Shown: positions 1 through 6,563 of the stretch, one piece after another
Layout of the letters: the number at the start of each line of letters is the position of its first letter
Position numbering within the stretch: the stretch's first letter is position 1
NCBI GenBank assembly: GCA_021816165.1
Contig: JAKAYZ010000063.1
Coordinates: 1 to 8,065, forward strand
From: Planctomycetota bacterium
Lineage (GTDB): Bacteria; Planctomycetota; Phycisphaerae; WQYP01
Length of the DNA: 8,065 nt
Direction: 5' to 3'
Program-made: the position numbers and the translations under genes
Notes under the pieces: generated by a model
The model's input: only the letters and a program-made list of their open reading frames with translations
Database searches by the model: none
What the model was told of the DNA's origin: nothing

Positions 1-7
1 ACAAATT

Positions 8-757
8 ATGCGATTGACCGAATCCAGTTCGTCCCGTACCCAGTGGCATAAGCATAACAAATTCCCTGCGCAAAACGGAACGCGCTTTCACAGAACCAAT
101 CAACCTGAAACATGTCATACCCGGTATGATGCTGGTAGACCTTCTTTCCTACTTGATCCCCTCGGACTCAAAGCTCTGTATCTCGCGTCGACGGGCCAGG
201 CAAAACTCGCAGAAGATATCGAAGATTATTTGATAAACCACGGTGCTTGTTCAAATAGTAGCCTCCAGGCCCGTGCCGAATTATTTTCTGGTCGGGTGTT
301 ATTGGTAGGGCAGATTTGGATCTTTCTTACGATAGGGCTATTAGAAGAAGCGAAGGAAGAAGCGAAGGAGGTTGTAGAGGCGTGGTACGGGGAGTATACT
401 ACTGCCGCGCTAGCAAAAAAGTTTGGTAAGAAATTTGTTAAGCTAGCAATTAAAAATGAGTATGAATATCTAAAATCACATCAACAAGTCGAAACTATTG
501 TCGTTCAATCTGGGCATTCTGGAAAGAAAAACTGCCATGCCGACATGGTGATTTTTTATTATCCCCTGACGCAGCACTTCGCGGCCAGGATCACGGGAAG
601 CGTGGGGAAGTGCCGGCAAACCGCTGGTGAAGGTGATTTTAACTGCGATTGCAGTGCTGACCAATTCACGCTGGAAGTTACCGGGACGCTCATCAGAGAA
701 CATGGCGTCAACTTTGAATACACGAATATTGCCAATGTTCAGGTAACACTGGAGTAG
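8..757 (+). CDS. Rhs-core-end remnant fused to an unrecognised ~195-aa C-terminal domain (possible 5'-partial)
   Basis: The only family signal is RPSFLLDPLGL at residues 44-54. It matches the closing motif of Rhs repeat-associated cores, where a DPxGL marks the boundary before a variable tip. The preceding 43 residues do not look like Rhs core (no RARYYDP block). No stop lies between the ATG at 8 and the window edge in this frame, so the true start may lie outside. After the motif come a hydrophobic stretch (about 97-112), a strongly charged helix rich in Glu, Ala and Lys (113-125), a Lys-rich helical part to about 156, and a probably beta-rich end with Cys at 176, 202, 213 and 215. The central part is more A+T-rich than the genes downstream of 2640. 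I cannot assign a function. By analogy with Rhs loci the tail could be a variable effector domain, with the lipoprotein 2 nt downstream as its partner; that is inference. The reading frame itself is fairly secure from about position 120 onward. Confidence 0.6.
   Translation: MRLTESSSSRTQWHKHNKFPAQNGTRFHRTNQPETCHTRYDAGRPSFLLDPLGLKALYLASTGQAKLAEDIEDYLINHGACSNSSLQARAELFSGRVLLVGQIWIFLTIGLLEEAKEEAKEVVEAWYGEYTTAALAKKFGKKFVKLAIKNEYEYLKSHQQVETIVVQSGHSGKKNCHADMVIFYYPLTQHFAARITGSVGKCRQTAGEGDFNCDCSADQFTLEVTGTLIREHGVNFEYTNIANVQVTLE
751..754 (+). promoter_or_regulatory. Ribosome-binding site for the lipoprotein gene
   Basis: GGAG lies inside the last codons of the preceding gene, 5 nt before the ATG at 760. 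Together with the 2-nt gap between stop and start, it fixes this start and implies co-transcription and probable translational coupling of the two genes. Confidence 0.6.
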
Positions 758-759
758 AT

Positions 760-2457
760 ATGAAGGCGACGACCAAACCTGCGGCCAAATCGTGGTTCCA
801 GGTGGCACTCTTGGGCTTATGGATTGCAGTATGTCTGGCAGCGTGCGCAGCACCAGAATCGTCGGTAAGCCCAGCACGATCAAGTGCAAGACACAGTTCG
901 ACTGCCCGGCGGCCTATCGTTGGTGCAAAACGAGGGGCAGCCAATCTGAAAGCGACTCGAAATGTGCCGGGCCCGGTTTGTTCCCGCGCGGCGCGATTCC
1001 TTCGCGAGGATTATCCTCTTCTTGCCAAACGGTATGGTACGAGATCATATCCGCTAGGTGAATCACTGCAAGATTCCATATTTCAATTCACTCCACAAAT
1101 GTGGGAAAGAATTCAATATCACTGGATAAAATATTTTCACGGAAAGCGATTGGTGCAATTTGGTGGAATTAATATCGTAATGCCATCGGGTTGGAATATA
1201 GGGCTGCATCCGCAAAATGCTACCGAGGCAACATGCCAGGTCGATACGTTACCGGGTGAGTCACCTGGTAATCCTTTTCCAATTACGTTCCAAATGCAGA
1301 TTGAAGTTCCTACGGTAGCGCTTAGGTGTTGCGAAACGAAAGGGGTCCCACGTCGTACCGGATCAGTCCGTAGTGAATCTCGTAAGCAAACATTGCCCTC
1401 TACGGAACCTGATCTCGTTCGGGCAATCGGCTGGGCAAACTCAACGCCCACGGACTTTTTCGCGTTGCTAGGATCACGGACCACAAATCCGCAGGACTGG
1501 CAAACGAGGTTGTTCGAGCGTATATTTCATAAACTGGATAAAAAGGAATATGACTTAGGATCCGCAATTGATTGCTTCTTCAATGGCCATGTCTATGCAC
1601 TTATTGGAATATCGCCACGACACAAGAAAGGGGAATTGGCCAATATTTCACTGTTTGGTCCGAATGGAGCATTCCGTGGGCGGATTTATATCCATTACTG
1701 GTACCTAACGGGATCACTGGCATACGCCCGGGCCCTAAAAAGATCTGAAAATCTCGTTCGTGGAATTTCTTTATCGCTGCCTCCTCGTAGGATTGATGAA
1801 CAGAAAAAAGCCCCCGCAAAAATCAAGCCTTCTCAGATTCCACTACTTATTGCTACCGATATTGCCCTGAACCGAGAATTGGCAGATTTTCGTGCAGTGC
1901 AAAAAATGGAGCAGCTACGCCTCGGTAACAGGCTTATTCGACTGAACAGGCAAATGGGTTCCAATGGAGCTCCACTCGATTTCGTAATCCGCACCTGGTT
2001 TTTGGAAAGTTCCGATCGGGGCAACACCGCCGGATATCCTTCCGTCGCCGTGGGGAGGACGGCGTTCAGCAAACACGCCCTCGACGGCGGATGTTACGTG
2101 TTTATCACTTCGCCCATAAAATCATTTGGAAATCGCGTACTTGTAATCCGATCCAAACCGGGAGATTACGACACGACAATAGTGTCTGTTGACCGCTTCC
2201 TGAAGGTATCCCCACTGTACGATAGCTTGGACATTCCGCAACCGGCGTCTCTCAAGCAGCCAGAGGTGGGAGTCGGGCCTGTATATCGTATGGCAGTCGC
2301 CAAGCCCGACGTCTTTTATCTTTATGAGACGGCCGAGGAAGGGTTGTCACTGAAGAATGTGGGGGCGTTCGTATCCCACCCAAATGCGCGGGTGTTCGTG
2401 ATTGATTTTCCAGACGGGCATTTCCGCATTCGCCTTCGGAGCAGGGGGTCGAGGTAA
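760..2457 (+). CDS. Predicted lipoprotein of unknown function, 565 aa
   Basis: The N-terminus is a clear type II signal peptide: basic residues K2, K6 and K10, a hydrophobic core at about 12-25, and lipobox L26-A27-A28-C29. Residues +2 and +3 after the Cys are Ala; by the Lol rule known from Proteobacteria this would favour the outer membrane. Residues 30-65 are a Ser/Ala/Arg-rich linker. The rest is a long soluble-looking mixed alpha/beta protein without further membrane segments. An early beta-like stretch reads FGGINIVMPSGW, and a charged helical section lies in the second half, about residues 365-400. I recognise no family. The gene starts 2 nt after the Rhs-like ORF and almost certainly shares its transcript. 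Lipoproteins do serve as immunity proteins for some envelope-acting antibacterial effectors, so such a role is possible here, but nothing in the sequence proves it. The region is visibly more A+T-rich than the Rhs tip genes downstream. Confidence 0.8.
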   Translation: MKATTKPAAKSWFQVALLGLWIAVCLAACAAPESSVSPARSSARHSSTARRPIVGAKRGAANLKATRNVPGPVCSRAARFLREDYPLLAKRYGTRSYPLGESLQDSIFQFTPQMWERIQYHWIKYFHGKRLVQFGGINIVMPSGWNIGLHPQNATEATCQVDTLPGESPGNPFPITFQMQIEVPTVALRCCETKGVPRRTGSVRSESRKQTLPSTEPDLVRAIGWANSTPTDFFALLGSRTTNPQDWQTRLFERIFHKLDKKEYDLGSAIDCFFNGHVYALIGISPRHKKGELANISLFGPNGAFRGRIYIHYWYLTGSLAYARALKRSENLVRGISLSLPPRRIDEQKKAPAKIKPSQIPLLIATDIALNRELADFRAVQKMEQLRLGNRLIRLNRQMGSNGAPLDFVIRTWFLESSDRGNTAGYPSVAVGRTAFSKHALDGGCYVFITSPIKSFGNRVLVIRSKPGDYDTTIVSVDRFLKVSPLYDSLDIPQPASLKQPEVGVGPVYRMAVAKPDVFYLYETAEEGLSLKNVGAFVSHPNARVFVIDFPDGHFRIRLRSRGSR

Positions 2458-2547
2458 ATTGCTGCTATTAACTTCCGCCCCTGTGCTGGCTGTAGTGGCC
2501 CAAGTGCGCCGTGCAAAGGCGAAGTGTTCCAGCGAGTGCAAGTCTCG

Positions 2548-2574
2548 TCCCGGTAAAGGTCGTTGCGACCGGGA
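2548..2574 (+). other. Hairpin with two alternative stems
   Basis: TCCCGGT (2548-2554) can pair with ACCGGGA (2568-2574). A second, nested option pairs GGTCG (2558-2562) with CGACC (2566-2570) around a 3-nt loop. The two stems compete for 2568-2570. No T-run follows, so a classical intrinsic terminator is unlikely. It may be a repeat-derived palindrome or an RNA structure in the leader. Confidence 0.4.
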
Positions 2575-2675
2575 AGCTATCCCTTGCGGCGGTGGAAGTA
2601 ATGAAGCTGTCGGAGCCTGGGAGACAAGTGGCGGCGTGTGGCCGCGTTGCGGGCTTCAGCTTTCGTGAATTCGCT

Positions 2676-2703
2676 TTGCGATCCGCTTTAGACGGGTTAG
2701 AAT
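2676..2703 (+). promoter_or_regulatory. Candidate sigma70-type promoter upstream of Rhs tip A
   Basis: TTGCGA at 2676-2681 and TAGAAT at 2698-2703 are separated by 16 nt, which would place transcription start about 30 nt before the ATG at 2740. The TAGAAT part lies in the leader block conserved with 6558-6563; the -35 part is not conserved. Promoter consensus in this organism is unknown, so the call is tentative. Confidence 0.35.
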
Positions 2704-2739
2704 TTGTGCTTTGACAGAACTGTCCTTTTAGGCAGGATT

Positions 2740-4020
2740 ATGGTCGCAAATGCTGAAACAATTTCGGAACCAGAGCTGCACAGCAAGCGCTGTGGTGCTT
2801 CCATTTCCTCTGCTCCCCCAGTGGTGAAAAAAAGCAGTTCAATGAATTCTGCACCCGGAATCTGGAACACGTTGATTCACAGGGAGGCAGCGGAGGTAAA
2901 CGGAGGACCAACGATAATCACGGATCAAAGATTCGGAAATTCCGATGACTTGTTCATTGATCATTTCTCATTGATATTTGAGCGCAGCGCCGACAGTTCC
3001 GGAAATGCACTGGGCTTCACGCCAAAAAGCGCGATCACAGAGTATCTTTACAACCAGCAGTATTACGACGTGATTTCAGGCCAGTATTACATGCGGGCCA
3101 GAAACTACGACCCCGCCACGGGGACATTCACCCAGCAGGATACTATCTCCCTCAGCCCCGGCGATCTGGCCAACGCCAACCTATTCCTCTTCGCCGGCGC
3201 GGATCCGGTCAATGTGCTTGATCCGAGTGGACACGACCTGATGGAGACGTTGGGCAGCCTGACGATCCAGAGCATGATCGGATCGATCATCAGCCCTGTC
3301 ATCGCACCATTCGCCAGCGACGCCTTGAGTCTGTTAATTCCGTATTGGGTGACGCAGGGGATGCTGGACGCCGTGCCAGATGCGGCTCTCATCGGCGGCA
3401 ATCTCTCGGCGCTTTGGCGGGCGGGGGCAAGCCCGTTCAGTCTGGGAATTACCGGGGGATTGGACCTTCTCCTCTCAGCGAAAGATCATTATGCGGCCCT
3501 CTACGACTACGCGGGCGGGAGTTTGGGAGTCTTCGGTGCCGGACCACGTTCAATCGGCGGCAGCCTCGCAGTCGGTGCCGTTTGGCGTGCGCCGAGGTCG
3601 GGCGACTACTCGGGTGCGTTTATTAGCGCCACCATCCCATTTACCTCGGAGTTGTTCCCCGCTTCATTGCGAAATCGACTGCGTGATATACTTACCACTA
3701 CCTTCGTCTCCGAGAAACTATTATCCGTCATTGGGTCCCCGCTTCCCGGTGAGGCCGCGCCGGGCGGATGGGACCTATCGAATTATGTCCAGTACAACCT
3801 GCACCAGATCAATTCTGCTATTCAACAGGCAGAATCTTGGATTTCGCGAGCATCAATTACGCTCTTCTTTGACCCCACCCCTCCTTATAGCTTTGGCTTC
3901 TCGGTCGGCATAGGGGCTAGTGCGGCATCGCTGACAGGGACCAGTTCGCCCACCGGCCTTTCACTCACCTTCTATCATCAGCTGTGGGATACAGGAAGTG
4001 GAGCGTCCAATGGTTGGTGA
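2740..4020 (+). CDS. Stand-alone Rhs-tip protein A (short Rhs core plus Gly-rich C-terminal domain)
   Basis: A 426-aa protein. The ATG at 2740 is chosen because it aligns exactly with the start of tip C at 6601 and an in-frame TAG lies at 2698. Residues 1-85 are a non-Rhs leader, partly built on repetitive DNA. Residues about 88-166 are the end of an Rhs core: GNALGF, YLYNQQYYDVISGQYYMRARNYDP (RARNYDP at 119-125), then LANANLFLFAGADPVN and DPSGHD at 161-166. A hydrophobic stretch follows (about 171-205). The C-terminal domain (about 210-426) is Gly-rich with alternating beta-like strands, contains W282-x2-P285-x3-D289-Y290, then a helical insert (about 305-375) and a beta-rich end. At 426 aa it is far shorter than full-length Rhs proteins, which usually exceed 1000 aa. 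The Leu that normally ends DPxGL is His. No signal peptide is seen. It overlaps the downstream membrane protein gene by 11 nt. A polymorphic-toxin-like role is inference; an envelope or adhesive role is also possible. Confidence 0.85.
   Translation: MVANAETISEPELHSKRCGASISSAPPVVKKSSSMNSAPGIWNTLIHREAAEVNGGPTIITDQRFGNSDDLFIDHFSLIFERSADSSGNALGFTPKSAITEYLYNQQYYDVISGQYYMRARNYDPATGTFTQQDTISLSPGDLANANLFLFAGADPVNVLDPSGHDLMETLGSLTIQSMIGSIISPVIAPFASDALSLLIPYWVTQGMLDAVPDAALIGGNLSALWRAGASPFSLGITGGLDLLLSAKDHYAALYDYAGGSLGVFGAGPRSIGGSLAVGAVWRAPRSGDYSGAFISATIPFTSELFPASLRNRLRDILTTTFVSEKLLSVIGSPLPGEAAPGGWDLSNYVQYNLHQINSAIQQAESWISRASITLFFDPTPPYSFGFSVGIGASAASLTGTSSPTGLSLTFYHQLWDTGSGASNGW
2906..2976 (+). repeat. 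Degenerate short-word repeat inside the tip A leader
   Basis: Words such as CCAACGA, ATCACGG and ATCAA are followed by TCATTGAT at 2954-2961 and again at 2968-2975, a 14-nt spacing. The same texture recurs at 4724-4797 and 6767-6841. It is translated in all three genes as ...DQ-x2-G-x-SDDLFID-x2-SL-x2-ERSAD. The periodic words suggest the protein segment was recruited from repetitive DNA. Confidence 0.5.
4000..4003 (+). promoter_or_regulatory. Ribosome-binding site deciding the start of the first membrane protein
   Basis: GGAG ends 6 nt before the ATG at 4010. An alternative GTG start at 3998 would put this site inside the gene, so ATG 4010 is preferred. The site lies inside the end of tip A, which indicates translational coupling. 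Confidence 0.55.
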
Positions 4021-4540
4021 TCTTCGAATTCATGTTGTGCGGTCATTGGTCGCGCGATTGGCCGTGCTTTGGGCGGTGATATTGCTTGTGGAAGTGGGTT
4101 TCCATTTCTATATGGGGTCGCATCTTCCTGGCTCTGACATTGCACTCATTTTTTACAGCGCACGACATCGATTTAGTTTTATGCGCCTTACGGACTTTGT
4201 CGTGCCTGCCTACGCGATTGGCGTGTGCTTGGGTTATTGGTGCCTTGCCCTTAGCAGTCGCGTTGTAGTCATGTTGGCATTGCTTAACTGGGCAGCCCTT
4301 ATTGCGGCTCAACCGCTTTGGCTCCGTCTGCTGCCACGCAAGGAAAATTGGCTGATTCCAGGGTTTCCAGACAGGCTGGCATTTATCATAGAATATGCCG
4401 CGCTCAGTCTCCTTGTGATGTGGATCGCAACCTCCGGCGTTCGGAACTGGGAACAGCGCAAGCGACTGGGGAAGAAAAACGGAAATGCTGTTGGACGCGA
4501 CGCCCCCAGCGCACCCAGCGATAACGGTGGTGCTAAATGA
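4010..4540 (+). CDS. Four-helix integral membrane protein, candidate partner or immunity protein of Rhs tip A
   Basis: A 176-aa protein with four predicted membrane segments at about residues 14-35, 63-81, 85-105 and 123-141, and a basic, hydrophilic tail from about 145. The end of the first helix and the loop after it read E28-x2-F-H32-F-Y34-M35-x3-L39-P40-G41, followed by Y49 and a basic stretch ending in S-F-M-R. The partial protein at 7896 has the same pattern, E-x2-W-H-W-Y-M-x3-L-P-G, so the two are homologues following paralogous Rhs tips. The gene overlaps tip A by 11 nt and tip B by 4 nt (ATGA). No named family is recognised. Position, size and co-variation with the tip fit a membrane immunity protein or a membrane receptor for the tip; the choice between these is inference. 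Confidence 0.8.
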   Translation: MVGDLRIHVVRSLVARLAVLWAVILLVEVGFHFYMGSHLPGSDIALIFYSARHRFSFMRLTDFVVPAYAIGVCLGYWCLALSSRVVVMLALLNWAALIAAQPLWLRLLPRKENWLIPGFPDRLAFIIEYAALSLLVMWIATSGVRNWEQRKRLGKKNGNAVGRDAPSAPSDNGGAK

Positions 4541-5871
4541 CGTACCGGCCCGCCGAATCATGCAAGAGCTTTGGTTTGATGCCCCGCAGCAGCAGATTAA
4601 CCAGCACCTTCGATTCCGCCACCGGCATTGCAACAACCTACACCTACAAACCCAACACCAATTACATCCAAACCGAAACCTCCACCACCTCCGCTCCCTC
4701 TGTGGTGAATTTCAATAATCAAAGACCACGGATCACGGATCAAAAATGCGGCAGTTCCGATGATTTATTCATTGATCATTATTCATTGATTATTGAGCGT
4801 AGCGCCGATGCGCACGGCTCAACAAGAATCGTGACGGATGCGACCGGCAAGGTCGTTGAGGACATGAATTGTGACGCCCTCGGAAACGCGTTGGGCTTCA
4901 ATGCAAGCACAGCGTTGACAACGTATCTCTATAGTTCTATGCCATTCGACGCGGCCAGCGGGAATTATTACGATCACGCCCGATACTTCGACACGGGCAC
5001 CGGCAGTTTCACGCAGGCCGATTACGGCTACACCGGCTCGCTGGCCAATCCGATGACCGATCTGCCGTACATGTATGGCGGCGGCGATCCCGTCAACATG
5101 CTGGATTTGAACGGGCATGGTTTCGACCTGCCTGACGTTATGATGTCGGTCGCTGTTTCGTCAGAGCTTGTCGGCATGGGTTTCGCGGCGGTCCATGCCG
5201 CAATAGGGGAGAGCATTACGCCAGACGCAGCCATCCTGGGGTTCAGCCTGACGGGGGCACCATCGGCCGTGGCACGTCTGCTTGGATGGATGGCCGGGAC
5301 CGGATTTAGTGCCCTGCCAGCCTTCTCTTCAGCGGGTGCCGTGTACCCGTTCTCAAAGGTGCTCTTCAGTCTCTCGACCTTTTCCGCAGTGATTTCCTCG
5401 AAGCTGCTAACGCTCGAGAAGGCCTCCGGCTTCTCCGGTGGCGTGACTATCGGCGGCGAAATCCTCGCCGATCGGCGGGACGAGGTGCTGGGGCTGTATG
5501 GATTTGCTGGGGCGGCAATCGGCTTTGCGGGTGGCAGCGGAGCCGTAAGCGGATCGATTTATGACGGTGTCGTGTGGGACGTGCCCAAGTGGACGGACTA
5601 CGCGGGACCGTTCATCACCATTGGCGGTAACGTGAGCGCGGGGGCATTTGGTGCAGGAGTTAGCGTCTTCGCCAGCGCAAAAAATTGGCGACAGCACGGA
5701 ATGCTAACTTCTGTCACGTTCGGCGCTGGGACGGGCGGTGGTATATCGGCTACTTACTACAAAAAGTTGGGGGAGCTTGGCCAAGGAGCGGGGGCGGTCG
5801 AGCCTTTCCTCTGGGCGGCGTGGCCTCCGCCCTACGACGCAATGATGGCAATGTCCTTGGGCAACTCGTAA
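4537..5871 (+). CDS. Stand-alone Rhs-tip protein B (YD-repeat fragment, Rhs core, Gly-rich C-terminal domain)
   Basis: A 444-aa protein whose ATG overlaps the stop of the upstream membrane protein as ATGA, with GGTGGT as a weak ribosome site. Residues about 20-40 (RLTSTFDSATGIATTYTY) look like one YD repeat, so B keeps slightly more core than A and C. Residues about 82-108 (ADAHGSTRIVTDATGK, then VVEDMNCDALGNALGF) are the DxxGSTRxxTD core segment that A and C lack. The terminal core follows: NYYDHARYFDTGTG (HARYFD at 147-152) and GGGDPVNMLDLNGHG, where DPxGL has become DLNGH (190-194). A hydrophobic stretch lies at about 198-222. The C-terminal domain is Gly/Ala-rich and carries W347-x2-P350-x3-D354-Y355, as in A and C, but lacks the helical insert after it. 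B has no copy of the promoter-like leader and is probably expressed from the tip A transcript. Function is unknown; a toxin-like tip is one possibility. Confidence 0.85.
   Translation: MTYRPAESCKSFGLMPRSSRLTSTFDSATGIATTYTYKPNTNYIQTETSTTSAPSVVNFNNQRPRITDQKCGSSDDLFIDHYSLIIERSADAHGSTRIVTDATGKVVEDMNCDALGNALGFNASTALTTYLYSSMPFDAASGNYYDHARYFDTGTGSFTQADYGYTGSLANPMTDLPYMYGGGDPVNMLDLNGHGFDLPDVMMSVAVSSELVGMGFAAVHAAIGESITPDAAILGFSLTGAPSAVARLLGWMAGTGFSALPAFSSAGAVYPFSKVLFSLSTFSAVISSKLLTLEKASGFSGGVTIGGEILADRRDEVLGLYGFAGAAIGFAGGSGAVSGSIYDGVVWDVPKWTDYAGPFITIGGNVSAGAFGAGVSVFASAKNWRQHGMLTSVTFGAGTGGGISATYYKKLGELGQGAGAVEPFLWAAWPPPYDAMMAMSLGNS
4688..5112 (+). repeat. Third, diverged copy of the Rhs-core cassette
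   Basis: It starts at the same CCTC-GCTCCC-GTGGTGAA wording found at 2807-2828 and in tip C, and runs to the DLNGHG end. Relative to the other two copies it lacks 66 nt (22 codons) after SAPSVV and has an extra 66 nt (22 codons) after ERSAD. Both indels keep the frame. Homology is clear in the protein and patchy in the DNA. Confidence 0.7.
4724..4797 (+). repeat. Degenerate short-word repeat inside tip B
   Basis: GACCACGGATCACGGATCA is followed by two copies of ATTCATTGAT at 4767-4776 and 4781-4790 and then TATTGA. This is the clearest of the three related tracts at 2906-2976, 4724-4797 and 6767-6841, with a repeating step of about 7 or 14 nt. Confidence 0.55.
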
Positions 5872-5905
5872 CCCGCGTTCGGAATCCAGCAACGGGGCAA
5901 CTGAT

Positions 5906-6334
5906 ATGGCAGATACCAGATGGGTGTTAAGAGTAGTTCGGCGGTGTGCGGTCGCCACCGTGAGTGTGTTCTTTTGGATTCGGATTACCGTCGGAATGCT
6001 CGGCGCGATAGGTGGCGTGCTGGCACTGCTTCTCTTCTTTGTTCACGTTGGCTTAACGTGGAACCATGGGGTGGCTGCTGGTACTCTGTTCAGCCCGCAT
6101 GCGCAGCATGGAAAATACTACCTTTCTGCGGCCGGGCACCACACGCTGGTCTCTGCGAGGATGTATTGGACGGTTTGGACCGTGGAGGTCGGCATGTACT
6201 CCGGTGGGGGTCTGCTCTTGCTCACGTTCGCCATAGAAGGTCTGGTTTGGTTGGTTGGCGGTGAAAGCTTGTGGGGGCGGCGGAGGTGTAGCGCCCCGGA
6301 TGATGAAGGAACTAAATTTAATGATAATGGGTGA
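5906..6334 (+). CDS. Small integral membrane protein, candidate partner or immunity protein of Rhs tip B
   Basis: A 142-aa protein. A basic N-terminus (R5, R9, R12, R13) precedes a long hydrophobic region at about 14-50, which is one long or two short membrane segments and contains R26. A hydrophilic loop follows (about 51-93), then a second clear segment at about 94-118, then a short charged tail. GGGG at 5894-5897 is a possible ribosome site 8 nt before the ATG. The gene begins 34 nt after tip B and is the last gene of the 2740-6334 run. I see no convincing homology to the membrane proteins that follow tips A and C, which fits the fact that tip B also differs. No named family is recognised; an immunity role is inferred only from position and membrane nature. 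Confidence 0.75.
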   Translation: MADTRWVLRVVRRCAVATVSVFFWIRITVGMLGAIGGVLALLLFFVHVGLTWNHGVAAGTLFSPHAQHGKYYLSAAGHHTLVSARMYWTVWTVEVGMYSGGGLLLLTFAIEGLVWLVGGESLWGRRRCSAPDDEGTKFNDNG

Positions 6335-6384
6335 CTACGCGGTTGTCCAACGGTGAAATGGTATGTAATTATGGCGGTAGGCTG

Positions 6385-6402
6385 CGGCTCCGCCGAGAGC
6401 CG
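6385..6402 (+). other. Short hairpin CGGCTC / GAGCCG
   Basis: CGGCTC (6385-6390) and GAGCCG (6397-6402) form a 6-bp stem with a 6-nt loop, 50 nt after the tip B partner stop. No T-run follows. It could be part of a factor-independent or factor-dependent end signal, or a dispersed palindrome. Confidence 0.35.
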
Positions 6403-6411
6403 GAGAAATTT

Positions 6412-6486
6412 GAGCAGGTGAGCAGTAGAGCGAACCGGGCTGCGGCCCGGTAGAGCAGGCGAGCAGTAGAGGGTCGAGCAGTAGAG
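6412..6486 (+). repeat. Interrupted direct repeat of GAGCAGTAGAG with an embedded hairpin
   Basis: A 19-nt unit, GAGCAGGTGAGCAGTAGAG at 6412-6430, recurs with one mismatch at 6453-6471, and the core word GAGCAGTAGAG occurs a third time at 6476-6486. Between the first two lies ACCGGGC-TGCG-GCCCGGT (6434-6451), a perfect 7-bp stem with a 4-nt loop. The array is noncoding, and the spacing between word copies is irregular (41 and 15 nt). Confidence 0.65.
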
Positions 6487-6534
6487 CAAATACCTCTGGG
6501 TGGTAAAGGGGTGGCCGCCTTGCGAATGCAGCTT

Positions 6535-6563
6535 TTGTGAATTCGCTTCGGACGGGTTAGAAT
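6535..6563 (+). promoter_or_regulatory. Candidate sigma70-type promoter upstream of Rhs tip C
   Basis: TTGTGA at 6535-6540 and TAGAAT at 6558-6563 are 17 nt apart, the optimal spacing, about 38 nt before the ATG. The TAGAAT element is shared with the tip A leader, and a block of 24 nt around it (6551-6574) differs from 2691-2714 at one position. Confidence 0.4.

Larger units (their letters stand above)
2458..2739 (+). other. Noncoding leader between the lipoprotein gene and Rhs tip A
   Basis: About 280 nt without a convincing gene. It contains a hairpin-forming stretch at 2548-2574. From 2639 on it contains sequence that recurs upstream of Rhs tip C, including the block 2691-2714, which matches 6551-6574 at all but one position. 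No T-tract terminator is visible after the lipoprotein stop. Short ORFs that cross this stretch are not conserved in the second copy and were not called. Confidence 0.6.
2639..3318 (+). repeat. Long direct repeat, copy 1 (leader plus Rhs core of tip A)
   Basis: This block recurs at 6512-7179. It spans the noncoding leader, the start codon, all the N-terminal residues and the Rhs core, and stops about 30 codons after DPSGHD, at codon 193 of tip A. The two leaders differ by a 12-nt indel near 2677-2690. Coding identity is high up to IISPV-APFAS and falls off sharply afterwards, although weak protein similarity continues. A shorter related block lies at 4688-5112. The pattern is that of a duplicated cassette whose variable end has diverged or been exchanged. 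Confidence 0.85.

Noticed and set aside
1..51. Frame-1 tail of an upstream gene ending in TAA at 49-51
   Set aside because: Sixteen codons with no family signal are too few to call, and this frame competes with the ORF that starts at 8.
2402..2714. Two short + strand ORFs through the first leader (67 and 88 codons)
   Set aside because: Neither is conserved in the second leader, and neither has a ribosome site or recognisable product. The stretch also contains palindromic sequence.
2711..2741. TTGACA as a -35 box
   Set aside because: It is a perfect hexamer, but a -10 at proper spacing would overlap the start codon at 2740, and the other leader reads TTGAAA without a matching -10.
2740..3230. 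Full-length Rhs or teneurin-like shell truncated by frameshift
   Set aside because: In-frame stops lie just upstream of both A (TAG 2698) and C (TAA 6577), and no YD repeats are visible in other frames of the leaders. The short form is therefore the actual gene.
3380..3913. 177-codon alternate-frame ORF inside tip A
   Set aside because: Out-of-frame shadow with Arg/Ser/Pro-rich composition. It has no counterpart in tip C, whose main frame is conserved instead.
4043..4636. 197-codon antisense ORF
   Set aside because: It is the reverse shadow of the four-helix membrane protein. Its product is rich in Cys, Arg and Gln with no family signal, and the + strand gene has a homologue at 7896.
6412..6486. 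CRISPR array
   Set aside because: Units are 11-19 nt with irregular spacing of 15-41 nt, only three copies exist, and no cas gene is present.
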